From assembly GCF_900101595.1 (NCBI RefSeq), contig NZ_FMYY01000014.1, positions 102,642 through 166,641 of the forward strand: 64,000 bases of DNA, written 5' to 3'. Shown one piece after another: positions 51,912 to 62,096 of this stretch. Each line of letters opens with the position of its first letter. Positions within the stretch are counted from its first letter, which is position 1. The notes beneath the pieces are model-generated. The model was not told where the DNA came from and made no database searches. It saw only the letters and a list, made by a program, of their open reading frames with translations. Source of the DNA: Paenibacillus sp. cl123 (lineage in GTDB: Bacteria; Bacillota; Bacilli; Paenibacillales; NBRC-103111). The translations under genes and the position numbers were made by a program.

Positions 51912-52778
51912 CTACGAGGTTTTGCCTTGCAAAAGCTCCAACAATCGGTTCAGATCTTCATTCGAAAAATACAAAAGTTCAATCTTGCCTTTATTATTGT
52001 TGTGCTTAATCTTGACAGTCGTCCTATATACTTCGCGAAGGTTTTCTTCAATCTGATCAATATACGGATCTTTACGTTTCGGCTTCAGCTTGTTTTTCTT
52101 GGAGTCGTCCTTCTCTTCCAGCTTCTTGACTTCCTCTTCCAGTTCCCGTACGCTCCACTGTTCTTTGATAGCGGTATCTGCTAAAGCTTTGATCAGCTTT
52201 TTGTCCTTCAACCCTACGATTGCTTTCGCATGCCCCATAGACAATGTTCCACGTGAAACATATTCCTTCACTTCTTCCGGGAGCTGAAGCAATCTGAGGA
52301 AGTTGGCAATATGCGAACGACTTTTACCAACCTTGGTTGATAATACTTCTTGTGTCAACGAGAATTGATCAATTAACGCCTGATAAGCGATCGCAACTTC
52401 CAGCGCATTCAGATCTTCCCGCTGCACATTTTCGATCAACGCGATTTCCATGACCTGCTGATCGGTGAACTTCTTAACAACGGCAGGGATCGTGGCCAAT
52501 CCGCAAGCCTGCGATGCACGGAACCGTCTTTCGCCGGCTATTATTTCAAAACCTTTCAGCACACTTCGCACAATAATCGGTTGAATGACCCCATGTTCTT
52601 TAATCGAGGAGGCCAGCTCTTGAATCGTCTCATCGTTGAAATGTTTACGTGGCTGATACGGATTGGGTCTAAGCTGCGGCAGCGGAATCTCGACAACCTT
52701 GTCGTCATCGTTAATACTCAATGCAGGCAATAAGGCATCCAATCCTTTTCCTAGTCCTGTTCCAGCTCGCTTACTCAA
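51912..52778 (-). CDS. parB: Chromosome-partitioning protein ParB (Spo0J)
   Basis: 288 residues. N-terminal ParB CTPase domain with RPNPYQPRKHFND, GVIQPIIV and box II GERRFRASQACG, a helix-turn-helix (LTQEVLSTKVGKSRSHIANF) for parS binding, and a C-terminal dimerisation domain. Start TTG overlaps the parA stop by four bases. It loads condensin at the origin region. A perfect parS lies inside this gene, as in other Bacilli. Confidence 0.97.
   Translation of the reverse strand: MSKRAGTGLGKGLDALLPALSINDDDKVVEIPLPQLRPNPYQPRKHFNDETIQELASSIKEHGVIQPIIVRSVLKGFEIIAGERRFRASQACGLATIPAVVKKFTDQQVMEIALIENVQREDLNALEVAIAYQALIDQFSLTQEVLSTKVGKSRSHIANFLRLLQLPEEVKEYVSRGTLSMGHAKAIVGLKDKKLIKALADTAIKEQWSVRELEEEVKKLEEKDDSKKNKLKPKRKDPYIDQIEENLREVYRTTVKIKHNNNKGKIELLYFSNEDLNRLLELLQGKTS
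52245..52260. promoter_or_regulatory. parS site inside parB
   Basis: Perfect palindromic TGTTCCACGTGAAACA, the Bacillus parS consensus bound by ParB. Confidence 0.95.
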
Positions 52779-53533
52779 ATTGCAATCACTTCCTTCGCCA
52801 GCTCCATATATACTTCAGCGCCCTTCGATCTCGGGTCATAAGTAACGATGGATTGACCATGACTTGGTGCTTCACTCAATCTTACATTTCTTGGAATAAT
52901 GGTTTGGTATACTTTTTGTTGGAAATATTTTTTGACTTCTTCAATTACCTGCATCCCCAGGTTCGTCCGCGCGTCAAACATCGTGAGCAAAACGCCTTCA
53001 ATTTGAAGGGTCGTATTCAAATGCTTCTGCACGAGCCGCACCGTATTCAACAGTTGGCTAAGCCCTTCCAGCGCATAATATTCGCATTGGATCGGTATAA
53101 TGACGGAATCGGCTGCGGTCAACGAATTAACGGTCAAAATACCTAAAGAAGGCGGACAGTCGATCAAAATATAATCAAACTGCTGCTTGACCAAATGCAA
53201 AGAACGCTTTAAACGGACTTCACGCGAAATGGTCGGCACCAATTCGATCTCCGCTCCAGCCAGTTGGATCGTAGCCGGTATAATCTTCAGATTAGGAATC
53301 GCTGTATCGACCATGGCGTCCTTCGGATGAACATCATTAATTAACACATCATAGATGCAATATTGCACATCCGCTTTATTGACTCCGATCCCACTAGTCG
53401 TATTGCCTTGGGGATCGATATCCACTAGCAGCACTTTTTTCCCAAGCGAAGCCAAAGAAGCGCCCAAGTTCACGGACGTCGTCGTTTTGCCAACCCCACC
53501 TTTTTGGTTTGTGATGGCGATAATTTTAGACAA
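52775..53533 (-). CDS. parA: Chromosome-partitioning ATPase ParA (Soj)
   Basis: 252 residues from the TTG at 53533 (M-SKIIAITNQKGGVGKTTTS), preceded by GAGGTGA; a GTG at 53542 is less well placed. Deviant Walker A QKGGVGKTTT, then VDIDPQGN and DYILIDCPPSLG. A MinD/ParA-type ATPase that works with Spo0J in origin segregation and also modulates DnaA in Bacillus. Confidence 0.97.
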   Translation of the reverse strand: MSKIIAITNQKGGVGKTTTSVNLGASLASLGKKVLLVDIDPQGNTTSGIGVNKADVQYCIYDVLINDVHPKDAMVDTAIPNLKIIPATIQLAGAEIELVPTISREVRLKRSLHLVKQQFDYILIDCPPSLGILTVNSLTAADSVIIPIQCEYYALEGLSQLLNTVRLVQKHLNTTLQIEGVLLTMFDARTNLGMQVIEEVKKYFQQKVYQTIIPRNVRLSEAPSHGQSIVTYDPRSKGAEVYMELAKEVIAI

Positions 53534-53902
53534 CCTATTCACCTCAAATAAATACTAGGATAGCCGAGTATGCCGGGTATTGGAGCATACGTCTTAACGC
53601 TGCCTACACCAAGCAATCGGTACAAAAAGGATCTGTAAGCGTCAGGAAAACTCACTTTGTATTCCAGTGACATAACCGGTAAAGCTCTCATTCTTCCCTA
53701 GCATGCGTCTATCATTTTTTCGTATGGCGGCAAGGCAGAACTATAAACAAATCTTCTCTCGGCTTCTTCTTCCCCGTCAATTCTGGACAGGTTGGTACTA
53801 TCGGCACAAGAAGTACAGCTCAAGACGTCGGAACTGCTAAAAAAAATCATCAGAGAGCTGTGGGTGCACTCCCCAATGATCGGAATCCGACTCTATTCTA
53901 TT
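53534..53902. other. Intergenic upstream of parA
   Basis: About 370 bases between noc and parA. Presumably holds the parAB promoter, but I could not pick a convincing one. No gene seen. Confidence 0.4.
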
Positions 53903-54724
53903 CTATCGTTTTGGAATTCGAATTACAATCTCATAGTGATCATCGCGATCATTTTCTTCTGTATTAATCGGCAAACCGGATGATGTCACCATATCAACCG
54001 ATTGCCGAATCGTATTGAGAGCGAGCCGGACATCCTTGGAGAAGGAAACACGCTTGGCTTTACTCGTCTTTATTTTCTCGGCTTCTTTTAAGAAAGCGAT
54101 TCTGGTTTCCGTTTGCTTCACATTCAGCTCCTTTGCGATAATCTCTTCAAGCAGCTTAACCTGCTGCTCTTCATTATCCAGCGAGAGAAGCGCCCGTGCA
54201 TGGCGTTCCGTTACTTTTCGTTCCATGAGGGCATTTTTAACAGGCTCGCTCAACTGCAGCAGGCGAATTTTATTGGCGATCGTCGATTGGCTTTTGCCCA
54301 ATCGTTGAGCGAGGCTTTCTTGAGTCAAACTATGCAGATCGATGAGCTGCTGATAGGCGATCGCTTCTTCAATAGCGGTAAGTCCTTCCCGCTGAAGATT
54401 TTCAATCAGTGCGATAGAAGCAGCCTGCGCATCATTAAACTCCCTTATGATCGCCGGAACCGTTTCGAGACCTAATTTTTTTACCGCCCGCCAGCGACGC
54501 TCCCCTGCGATCAGCTCGAACTTCTGATTACGCACCCTTACTACGATCGGCTGGATGACACCATGCGTTTTAATCGTTTGGCATAACTCTTCAATCCGGT
54601 CATCGTCAAAAATCGTACGAGGCTGATAAGGGCTCGCTACGATATCTTGAACAGGAATATTTTTCACTTCATCCGCAGAAGCTTTTTCATTGAAGCCAAA
54701 TAATCTGGAAATCTGTTCCTTCAT
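53903..54724 (-). CDS. noc: Nucleoid occlusion protein Noc
   Basis: 273 residues from the ATG at 54724 ([20 protein letters not shown]), where the membrane-binding amphipathic helix of Noc begins. ParB-type domain with [21 protein letters not shown] and [12 protein letters not shown], and helix-turn-helix [20 protein letters not shown]. It differs from ParB by its N-terminal helix and location beside rsmG. Prevents Z-ring assembly over unsegregated DNA. Confidence 0.95.
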   Translation of the reverse strand: MKEQISRLFGFNEKASADEVKNIPVQDIVASPYQPRTIFDDDRIEELCQTIKTHGVIQPIVVRVRNQKFELIAGERRWRAVKKLGLETVPAIIREFNDAQAASIALIENLQREGLTAIEEAIAYQQLIDLHSLTQESLAQRLGKSQSTIANKIRLLQLSEPVKNALMERKVTERHARALLSLDNEEQQVKLLEEIIAKELNVKQTETRIAFLKEAEKIKTSKAKRVSFSKDVRLALNTIRQSVDMVTSSGLPINTEENDRDDHYEIVIRIPKR

Positions 54725-55165
54725 AACGATAACCACCCGATCTTTTTCATCATGATAGAACAAGCTATCTTTCTGTCTTTTCACACGGTGACGCTGCAAC
54801 CCGATCTGCGCTCAGTTAGCTTGTTCCCTTTCCTCCTGGCCGCTAAGGCTGCATATAGTTTCGAGTAACTACATGCCAGAAAGTCTCGTGTATGTAAGTA
54901 AGTAATTGTAAATTCCTTCGCGCTTTCCGTTGCTAACTTATTCTCCAGGGAACCGCCATTTTCCTGCTTAGGCACCTGCAGAACTTTATTGTATGATTCT
55001 CCAAAAGAATAATAGAGCATTTAAAATAAAGGTCGGCATATAAAGAGGGACAGGGCAGCAGACAAAGCAAGGCTGATTGCCTTCCTCTTTCCCGTCTCTG
55101 TTCCCTGCCTTTAACTTGTATAATGTTCCACGTGAAACACGGTGTTCTTGAATTACTTTCTGTAA
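54725..55165. other. Intergenic between noc and rsmG with parS
   Basis: No gene seen; open frames here are short and unsupported. Contains a perfect parS at 55124 and probably the noc promoter. Confidence 0.5.
55124..55139. promoter_or_regulatory. parS site upstream of noc / end of rsmG
   Basis: Second perfect TGTTCCACGTGAAACA, 2.9 kb from the one inside parB. Confidence 0.95.
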
Positions 55166-55891
55166 TCACAGTAAAGGAGATTTTATCGGTGTTCCTGCTT
55201 TCCGCGGATATTTCCGGGGTGTCGGTGCTTTTTTTCGAATTTGGATCAGCTGTCTGGTCGATTCTTCAACAGGGAGCTGAAAGTGATGAGTGTTCATCCA
55301 TTCTCCCTGCAGCTCCTTAAGACTGAAGCTCGCTTCAGCCAGCTCTCCCTGCACATCCTGGCCTTTCATAGCGATAAATTGACCGCCCGGTTTGACAAAT
55401 GGCAGGCATAATTCATCGAGCGCAGCCAGTCTTGCGACAGCTCGGGCCGTAACAAGATCGTATTTATCCCGATGCTGAGGCAGACGCGCAATATCTTCAG
55501 CACGGCCATGCACGCATTGCACATTTTCCAATTCAAGCTCGGCAACGAGATGCTGCAAAAACTGAATACGCTTATTTAAGGAGTCGACTATAGTGACTTG
55601 GAGATGAGGAAAAGCAATCTTTAGCGGAATACTCGGGAAACCCGCTCCGGAGCCAATATCAGCTAAGGTTCGAATTTCGGGAACAGGCGTGAAAAAGGCC
55701 AAGGAAAGAGAATCATAGAAATGCTTCACATATACCTGCTCTCTCTCTGTAATCCCGGTCAAATTCATCCTTTCGTTCCAATCGATCAACTCGCGATAAT
55801 AACTATCATATTGACCGAGCTGGCGCCCGGTCAATTGAATTCCCTTCTCCTGCAATAGACCGGTAAACAGCTGCTGGACTTGATCCATCAC
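55166..55891 (-). CDS. rsmG: 16S rRNA guanine-527 N7-methyltransferase RsmG
   Basis: 241 residues. Contains [14 protein letters not shown], the AdoMet-binding [15 protein letters not shown] and [11 protein letters not shown]. Methylates G527 of 16S rRNA; loss gives low-level streptomycin resistance. Overlaps mnmG by four bases, so the two are translationally coupled. Confidence 0.97.
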   Translation of the reverse strand: MMDQVQQLFTGLLQEKGIQLTGRQLGQYDSYYRELIDWNERMNLTGITEREQVYVKHFYDSLSLAFFTPVPEIRTLADIGSGAGFPSIPLKIAFPHLQVTIVDSLNKRIQFLQHLVAELELENVQCVHGRAEDIARLPQHRDKYDLVTARAVARLAALDELCLPFVKPGGQFIAMKGQDVQGELAEASFSLKELQGEWMNTHHFQLPVEESTRQLIQIRKKAPTPRKYPRKAGTPIKSPLL

Positions 55892-57780
55892 TGTGCCCGC
55901 GCCGCTAAAACTCGATTATAATGCTCCAGATGCACCAGCAGGATGGAGATATCCGCGGGCGTTACGCCTCCGATACGGGACGCCTGACCGATCGAGATAG
56001 GACGGATTTTGGACAGCTTTTGCTTGGCCTCCATCGCGATGCCGTGAATATCGTCGTACACAATGTCGTCAGGAATTTTCTTCTTCTCCATCTTGCGCAG
56101 CCGTTCGACTTGAAGCAGCTGCTTTTCGATATAGCCGCTATATTTCACTTGAATTTCAACTTGCTCTTTCATATCCTCGGTCAGTTCGACGGAAGCCGGC
56201 GATATTGTCTCCAGATGCGCATAAGTCACCTCAGGACGACGCAGCAGAGACAGCAGATCCACGGAATTGGCGATCTCCGTGCTGCCAAGCGATTGCAGCA
56301 TGGCTTGCACTTCCTCCGTCGGCTTCACCTTCGTCGTTTTCAGCCGCTCAATTTCCTCCTCCACCCGAGCTACCTTCTCGAGAAACCGCTCATACCGCTG
56401 CTCGGTAATCAGCCCAATTTCATGACCGATTTTTGTCAAGCGCATATCGGCATTATCATGGCGAAGCAGCAGACGATATTCGGCGCGGGACGTGAGCAAG
56501 CGATATGGCTCGCTTGTGCCCTTCGTAACCAGATCGTCGATCAATACGCCGATATAAGCCTCCGAGCGATCCAGAACAATCGCTTCCTTGCCTTGTACTT
56601 TACGCGCCGCATTGATGCCGGCCATGATTCCTTGACCTGCCGCTTCTTCGTAGCCGGATGTGCCGTTTATTTGACCCGCGGTAAATAACCCTGATATCGC
56701 CTTCGTCTCCAAGGACGGCAGCAGCTGGGTAGGAACAACCGCATCATACTCGATGGCATAGCCGGTCCGCATCATCTCGACCTTCTCCAGCCCAGGGATG
56801 GAACGCAGTATCTGCAGCTGCACATCCTCAGGCATACTGGTCGAAAGCCCTTGAACATAATACTCCTTCGTATTACGGCCTTCCGGCTCCAGGAAGATCT
56901 GGTGCTTGGGCTTGTCGCTGAATCGAACGATCTTGTCTTCGATAGAAGGACAATACCGCGGCCCCGTACCTTCGATCGCTCCGGAGAACATCGGCGCCCG
57001 ATGCAGATTTTCATTAATAATCCGATGCGTATCCTCGGACGTATAAGTCAGCCAGCAAGGCAGCTGGCCAGGTACTTCTTCCGTCGTTTCATAGGAGAAA
57101 AACTTGGGCTTGTCATCGCCCGGCTGAATCGTCGTCTTCGAGAAGTCGATCGTATCTTCATGCACGCGCGGCGGAGTTCCCGTCTTGAAGCGGACGAGCT
57201 CCAGCCCATGCTTGCGCAGATCCTCCGACAGCTTGACGGCCGGCTGCTGATTGTTAGGGCCGGACTCATACATCAATTCGCCCATGATGATTTTGCCCCG
57301 CAGGTACGTACCCGTTGTAAGTACGACAGACTTGCCGTAATACGTTGCTCCGGTTTTCGTCACAACGCCCTTGCAGACGCCATCCTCGACGATAAGGGTT
57401 TCCACCATGCCCTGGCGCAGCGTCAGATGCTCCGTCTTCTCAATCGTTTCCTTCATCATATGCTGGTACAGGAATTTATCGGCTTGGGCGCGCAGCGCAT
57501 GAACGGCCGGTCCTTTTCCGGTGTTCAGCATCCTCATCTGAATATACGTTTTATCGATATTGCGGCCCATCTCGCCTCCGAGCGCATCGATCTCTCGCAC
57601 GACATGCCCTTTGGCCGGCCCTCCGATGGACGGATTACACGGCATGAAGGCAACCATATCCAAATTAATCGTCAGCAGCAGCGTCTCACAGCCCATACGC
57701 GCAGCAGCCAGCGCCGCTTCGCAGCCCGCATGTCCCGCACCGATGACAATAACATCAAACTCACCTGCATTGTAGCTCAT
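55888..57780 (-). CDS. mnmG: tRNA uridine 5-carboxymethylaminomethyl modification enzyme MnmG (GidA)
   Basis: 630 residues. FAD-binding N-terminus [20 protein letters not shown], then [20 protein letters not shown], the conserved [14 protein letters not shown] and [16 protein letters not shown]. With MnmE it modifies the wobble uridine of several tRNAs. GGAGG precedes the ATG. Conserved order mnmE-mnmG-rsmG-noc. Confidence 0.98.
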   Translation of the reverse strand: MSYNAGEFDVIVIGAGHAGCEAALAAARMGCETLLLTINLDMVAFMPCNPSIGGPAKGHVVREIDALGGEMGRNIDKTYIQMRMLNTGKGPAVHALRAQADKFLYQHMMKETIEKTEHLTLRQGMVETLIVEDGVCKGVVTKTGATYYGKSVVLTTGTYLRGKIIMGELMYESGPNNQQPAVKLSEDLRKHGLELVRFKTGTPPRVHEDTIDFSKTTIQPGDDKPKFFSYETTEEVPGQLPCWLTYTSEDTHRIINENLHRAPMFSGAIEGTGPRYCPSIEDKIVRFSDKPKHQIFLEPEGRNTKEYYVQGLSTSMPEDVQLQILRSIPGLEKVEMMRTGYAIEYDAVVPTQLLPSLETKAISGLFTAGQINGTSGYEEAAGQGIMAGINAARKVQGKEAIVLDRSEAYIGVLIDDLVTKGTSEPYRLLTSRAEYRLLLRHDNADMRLTKIGHEIGLITEQRYERFLEKVARVEEEIERLKTTKVKPTEEVQAMLQSLGSTEIANSVDLLSLLRRPEVTYAHLETISPASVELTEDMKEQVEIQVKYSGYIEKQLLQVERLRKMEKKKIPDDIVYDDIHGIAMEAKQKLSKIRPISIGQASRIGGVTPADISILLVHLEHYNRVLAARAQ

Positions 57781-57860
57781 CCTGCCTACCTCCTAACATC
57801 TATTTGTATATCTAGTGTTTGTTCTAAAAGTCCGGTGAATAAGCATCCGGACGCTGAAGC

Positions 57861-59237
57861 TTACTTGCCTAAGCAGAACTGGGAGAAAATCTGATCGATC
57901 AACGATTCGCTGACCGCATCGCCGATAATCTCGCCCAGATGCTCCCAGCTGTTGCGTATGTCAATCTGAATCATATCGATCGGCACGAAAGCTTCCGCAG
58001 CCGAGAACGCTTCTTCCAGAGCAGACCGGGCCGACTTCAACAGATGAATATGTCTGGCGTTGCTCACATAGGTCAGATCGCTCGCTTCCACCTGACCGCT
58101 GAAAAACAGGTCCGCGATGGCTTTCTCCAGGTCAGTTATGCCCTGATGCTCCAGCAGCGACATCCGGACCACATGCCCCTCTCCAAATACGTCCACAAGC
58201 TCGTCGATCTCCAGCTGCTGGGGCAGATCGGACTTATTGACGATTGCGATCACCTGCCGGCCTGCCAGCTCCTTCACCATCTCGCGTTCTTCGGCCAGCA
58301 GCGGTTCCGCTCCGCTGAATACGAGCAGGATCAGGTCCGCTTCGGACAAAGCCTGCCTTGATTTCTCCACGCCGATCTTCTCCACCACATCGCTCGTTTC
58401 CCGAATGCCGGCCGTATCGAGCAGCTTCAGAGGAATGCCGTTCACATGCACATACTCCTCTACGACATCGCGCGTGGTGCCTGCAATATCGGTCACGATG
58501 GCGCGGTCCTCCTGGGCCAGCGTGTTCATCAACGATGACTTGCCGACATTGGGTCGGCCGATAATCGCCGTCACCAATCCCTCACGCAAGATTTTACCCT
58601 GCTCAGCCGTCGCCAGTAAACGCTCGATATCTTCCAGCGCTGCCCGGCACTTCTCCTTGATATAAGAGTTGGTCAGCTCTTCCACGTCATGCTCGGGATA
58701 ATCGATGTTCACTTCGATATGAGCCATCAGCTCCACAAGCCGGTGGCGCAGCTCCGATATCCGCTTCGACAAGCTGCCCTCGGACTGCTTGAGCGCAATC
58801 CGGAACGCCCGGTCCGACTTCGCCCGGATCAGGTCGATGACTGCTTCCGCTTGCGACAGGTCGATACGTCCGTTCAGATAAGCGCGCTTCGTAAACTCCC
58901 CCGGCTCAGCCAGTCTTGCCCCGCTTTCGAGCAGCAGATCAAGCACCTTGCGCACAGAGACGAATCCCCCGTGACAGCTGATCTCCACTACATCTTCCTT
59001 GGTAAAGGAACGCGGAGCGCGCATGACGGTAACCAGTACTTCCTCCGTCCGCACGCCCGTTTTCGGCTCCCGAATATAGCCGTAATGCACCGTATGGGTA
59101 GGCACATCCTCCAGCTTCGCTTTCCCGCTGAACAGACGGTCGCTGACCGCGACCGCCTGCTCCCCGCTTACGCGTATGACCGCGATGCCTCCCTCGCCGG
59201 AAGGCGTCGCGATCGCCGCGATGGTGTCCTGCATCAT
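57861..59237 (-). CDS. mnmE: tRNA modification GTPase MnmE (TrmE)
   Basis: 458 residues from the ATG at 59237 (M-MQDTIAAIATPSGEGGIAV), with GAGGTG upstream. N-terminal folate-binding domain, helical region, and GTPase domain inserted with GRPNVGKSSLMN, DIAGTTRDVV, LDTAGIRET and NKSD, ending in the catalytic FCLGK. Partner of MnmG. Confidence 0.98.
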   Translation of the reverse strand: MMQDTIAAIATPSGEGGIAVIRVSGEQAVAVSDRLFSGKAKLEDVPTHTVHYGYIREPKTGVRTEEVLVTVMRAPRSFTKEDVVEISCHGGFVSVRKVLDLLLESGARLAEPGEFTKRAYLNGRIDLSQAEAVIDLIRAKSDRAFRIALKQSEGSLSKRISELRHRLVELMAHIEVNIDYPEHDVEELTNSYIKEKCRAALEDIERLLATAEQGKILREGLVTAIIGRPNVGKSSLMNTLAQEDRAIVTDIAGTTRDVVEEYVHVNGIPLKLLDTAGIRETSDVVEKIGVEKSRQALSEADLILLVFSGAEPLLAEEREMVKELAGRQVIAIVNKSDLPQQLEIDELVDVFGEGHVVRMSLLEHQGITDLEKAIADLFFSGQVEASDLTYVSNARHIHLLKSARSALEEAFSAAEAFVPIDMIQIDIRNSWEHLGEIIGDAVSESLIDQIFSQFCLGK

Positions 59238-59327
59238 GTGTATTCGCACCTCATTTATCATAACTAAAGAAAAAGCAATGAAGTCATTGCGAAACATGAC
59301 GTCATTGCAGCATCAGATCAACTTAGA

Positions 59328-59945
59328 TCAACGTAATACGATAACGACGCGGCGATTCGGTTCGTCGCCGCGGCTGAACGTTTTTACCTTGGGGTGTTGT
59401 TGCAGCTGGGAATGAATCACCTTGCGCTCCTGGGGAGACATCGGCTCCAGCACCACCTCTTTTTTCGTGCGGATGGCGCGCTCGGCGAGCCGATCGGCCA
59501 GCTCCTCCAGCGTTTTCCGCCGCCGCTCCCGGAAATGCTCGGCATCGAGAACAACACGCAGATGATGATCGGAGTACCGGTTGGCTACGATGCCTACCAG
59601 ATATTGCAGCGCGTCGAGCGTCTGCCCTCTGCGCCCGATCAGCATCCCCAGCTCCTCGCCGTGCATATGCAGCTCAAGGCCTTCCTTGTTCTGCTTTTGT
59701 TCGATCCGCACGTCAAGCTCCATCGTACGCAGAATGTCCTGCAGGAACTTGACGGCTTCTTCCATGGCATCGGGCAGCAGCTCCAGCTCAACCTTGGCGC
59801 TCCGCGCGCCGATGAGGCCGAACAACCCTTTGGAGGGCTGCTCCAAGACTTGAACGTTAACCCGGTTTTCGGTTGTGCCGAGCTGCAACAATCCGCTGCG
59901 GACAGCGTCTTCGATCGTTTTGCCCGTTACCACGATTTTTCTCAT
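59328..59945 (-). CDS. jag: RNA-binding protein Jag (KhpB, SpoIIIJ-associated)
   Basis: 205 residues from the ATG at 59945. Jag-N (VVTGKTIEDAVRSGLLQLG, GLFGLIGARSAKVEL), KH domain (HMHGEELGMLIGRRGQTLDA), and R3H domain (MSPQERKVIHSQLQQHPKVK). Binds RNA with KhpA and affects cell elongation. AAGGGTGG precedes the start. Immediately downstream of yidC. Confidence 0.95.
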   Translation of the reverse strand: MRKIVVTGKTIEDAVRSGLLQLGTTENRVNVQVLEQPSKGLFGLIGARSAKVELELLPDAMEEAVKFLQDILRTMELDVRIEQKQNKEGLELHMHGEELGMLIGRRGQTLDALQYLVGIVANRYSDHHLRVVLDAEHFRERRRKTLEELADRLAERAIRTKKEVVLEPMSPQERKVIHSQLQQHPKVKTFSRGDEPNRRVVIVLR

Positions 59946-59959
59946 CTCATCGGCCACCC

Positions 59960-60733
59960 TTATTTTTTAGATCCGCCGGATTTCTTAGACTTGGCTTCGA
60001 CAACCTCCACGCCCTTGGCAGCCGCCGGTTTTCCGTAGATAAAATAAGTTTGCACAACGGTGAACAAGTTGCTGTATACCCAGTACAGCGGCAGCGCTGA
60101 GGCGAAGTTCATTGCCATCACGAAGATCAGCACCGGAAAAATAAACATCAGGCTTTGCATCTGCGGGTTCATCTGCGAGGACATCATCTTCTGCTGCAGG
60201 AACGTGGTCAGCGCCGCGAGCAGCGGAAGAATATAATAAGGGTCCTTCTGCCCAAGCTCCAGCCACAGGAAGGAATGGGTGCCGATATCCGGATTCCGCA
60301 TAATGGCGTTATACAAGGCGATCAGGATCGGCATCTGGACCAGAATCGGGAAGCAGCCGGCGAGCGGGTTGACGCCTTCCTTCTGAAACAGCTTCATCGT
60401 TTCTTCCTGAACCTTCTTCGGGTCATCCTTATATTTAGCCTGAAGCTTCTTGATTTCGGGCTGTACTTCCTGCATTCGTTTGGAGCTCTTGTACTGCTTA
60501 AGCGTCAGCGGCAAAATGATCATGCGGATAATGATCGTCACGACGAGAATCGAAAGCCCGTACGATCCGCCCATCAGGTTGGCGAACCAGTCGAGCGTAT
60601 CCGATAGAGGACCTACAAAATACTTGTCCCAAAAACTGTTCTCGCGATCTAATTTTGCCGTAGCCGGATTGCTACATCCCGCCAGCAGCAGCAATGCCGT
60701 CAGAGGCAAATATTTGTATAGTCGACGCGTCAA
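59960..60733 (-). CDS. yidC: Membrane protein insertase YidC/OxaA (SpoIIIJ)
   Basis: 257 residues. Lipoprotein-type signal TALLLLAGCSNPAT with the lipid-attachment Cys, then the 60KD_IMP core of five membrane segments (ILVVTIIIRMIILPLTLKQY, GCFPILVQMPILIALYNAI) and a short basic tail. Inserts membrane proteins and is needed for sporulation in the SpoIIIJ type. Start TTG with GGGAGG eight bases upstream. Confidence 0.97.
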   Translation of the reverse strand: MTRRLYKYLPLTALLLLAGCSNPATAKLDRENSFWDKYFVGPLSDTLDWFANLMGGSYGLSILVVTIIIRMIILPLTLKQYKSSKRMQEVQPEIKKLQAKYKDDPKKVQEETMKLFQKEGVNPLAGCFPILVQMPILIALYNAIMRNPDIGTHSFLWLELGQKDPYYILPLLAALTTFLQQKMMSSQMNPQMQSLMFIFPVLIFVMAMNFASALPLYWVYSNLFTVVQTYFIYGKPAAAKGVEVVEAKSKKSGGSKK

Positions 60734-60799
60734 AAGGGCATCCTCCCAGCTTCATCTTTTCCAATAATAAACTATATCACATTCGTTCCCACAAAGAAA

Positions 60800-61165
60800 C
60801 TAATCCACAGGTTTCGTTTGCTCCCTCGGACGCAGCAGATTCGCCCGCTTCAGCACGTGAAATACACTCTTCTCCATCTCGTGATACGACATCTCGGTCA
60901 CCGGCTTGCGCGCGATCAGAATCAGGTCGTATCCTCCCGGCAGCCGGTCGGCGTTCAGCCGGACGATCTCCTTCAAGACGCGGCGAATCCGGTTGCGGAC
61001 GACGGCATTGCCGAGCTTCTTGCTCACCGATACGCCGAAGCGGAACGACTCCTGCCGCGGCTGTGTTTTATAATAAAGGACGAACTGGTGATTGGCCGAC
61101 GATTTGCCGTGCCTGTACACCTTATCGAAGTATTCTCTTTTAGTCAGCCGATTTTTCTTCTCCAC
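60800..61165 (-). CDS. rnpA: Ribonuclease P protein component
   Basis: About 121 residues from a GTG at 61165 (M-EKKNRLTKREYFDKVYRHG), preceded by GGGAGAG; longer frames reach 61192. Contains FRFGVSVSKKLGNAVVRNRIR, the RNR motif that contacts P RNA, and GGYDLILIARKPV. Matures the 5' ends of tRNAs with the RNA subunit. Confidence 0.95.
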   Translation of the reverse strand: MEKKNRLTKREYFDKVYRHGKSSANHQFVLYYKTQPRQESFRFGVSVSKKLGNAVVRNRIRRVLKEIVRLNADRLPGGYDLILIARKPVTEMSYHEMEKSVFHVLKRANLLRPREQTKPVD

Positions 61166-61310
61166 CTCTAGGTTCTCTCCCATACATGTCATTCGGGTGC
61201 ATGATCGAAGATGTTCGGAATCTTCCGCTTCCCGCCCCCGGCTTCGGGAGAGGTCCCGTCAGGCAAATTCCAGGGCTCTCCGCTCCCTGTTTGGCTGCTT
61301 CTTGCATATG

Positions 61311-61343
61311 AAAAACAAAAAAGACCACTGGGCAGTGGTCTTT
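61311..61343 (-). terminator. Terminator or attenuator between rpmH and rnpA
   Basis: Minus strand GACCACTG / CAGTGGTC with 2-base to 4-base loop (61323-61340), followed by TTTTTTG. It would reduce read-through from rpmH into rnpA. Confidence 0.8.
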
Positions 61344-61347
61344 CGTC

Positions 61348-61482
61348 TTAGGCGCTCAGTACTTTTCTTCCTTTAAGGCGACGAGCAGCAAGCACCTTGC
61401 GGCCATTCTTCGTGCTCATTCTTTTACGGAAGCCGTGAACTTTCTTGCGCTTTCTTACATTCGGCTTAAATGTCGGTCTCAT
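61348..61482 (-). CDS. rpmH: 50S ribosomal protein L34
   Basis: 44 residues, [20 protein letters not shown] through [21 protein letters not shown]. Complete and canonical. Small basic protein of the large subunit; marks the origin flank with dnaA divergent on the other side. Confidence 0.98.
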   Translation of the reverse strand: MRPTFKPNVRKRKKVHGFRKRMSTKNGRKVLAARRLKGRKVLSA

Positions 61483-62096
61483 TTCGAGCGTGCACCTCCT
61501 CTAGGACAGGATTTATTCCAATCCCGAAAATACCTTACAACATTAAACCATTTTACGCCCCAAAAGTCAACATCCATCATAAGGCATTTGTCAAGGCCGA
61601 TAACCGCCCGCTGTACCATGAATATCTGTTTTTCTGAAAATCACGACTTCCCCTCCCGGCCCCTCTGCCCAGGGCTCAAAAAAGCTCGGTTTGAGTTATA
61701 CACAGCGCCTTCCAATATCCGCCTCAACCCCCCTGTGCATAAAAAAAAGCGGATTTCCACCGATTTTGTCGAAATGTAAACAGATTATAAACAATATCTT
61801 GTGCTGTTGATAACTTTTATACACAAGGTCTTGGGTATGTGGATAAATCGGAACCTTCCATTGCGGAGCCTGGTCTTTTTTGATATCATGAATATGTTTT
61901 CCGTTGTGGATACTCATAGCCTGTCTGAAAGTTATCAACAGCCTGTGGATAGGATTGTGAACAATTTACAAGGCTCTGTATAAGAGGTTTGTCGGTTATC
62001 TGCACAATGTGGATGAATTCCGACACCTTTCATTTTTTTTCTACAGCCGCGCTCAGAAGCGCTGCACCGGTATCCAGCTGAAGGAGTGAATAATTT
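61483..62096. other. Replication origin region (oriC), rpmH-dnaA part
   Basis: Dense DnaA boxes: TTATACACA at 61696 and 61817, TGTTGATAA at 61805, TGTGGATAA at 61838 (perfect, reverse), TGTGGATAC at 61905, TTATCAACA at 61932, TGTGGATAG at 61944, TGTGGATGA at 62008. AT-rich DNA surrounds them. Together with the boxes after dnaA this is a typical bipartite Bacillota origin; an AT-rich unwinding region probably lies by the dnaA-dnaN gap. Confidence 0.9.

Noticed and set aside
54781-55020. 79-codon minus-strand ORF upstream of noc
   Set aside because: No plausible ribosome site and no conserved pattern; lies in a regulatory gap with parS.
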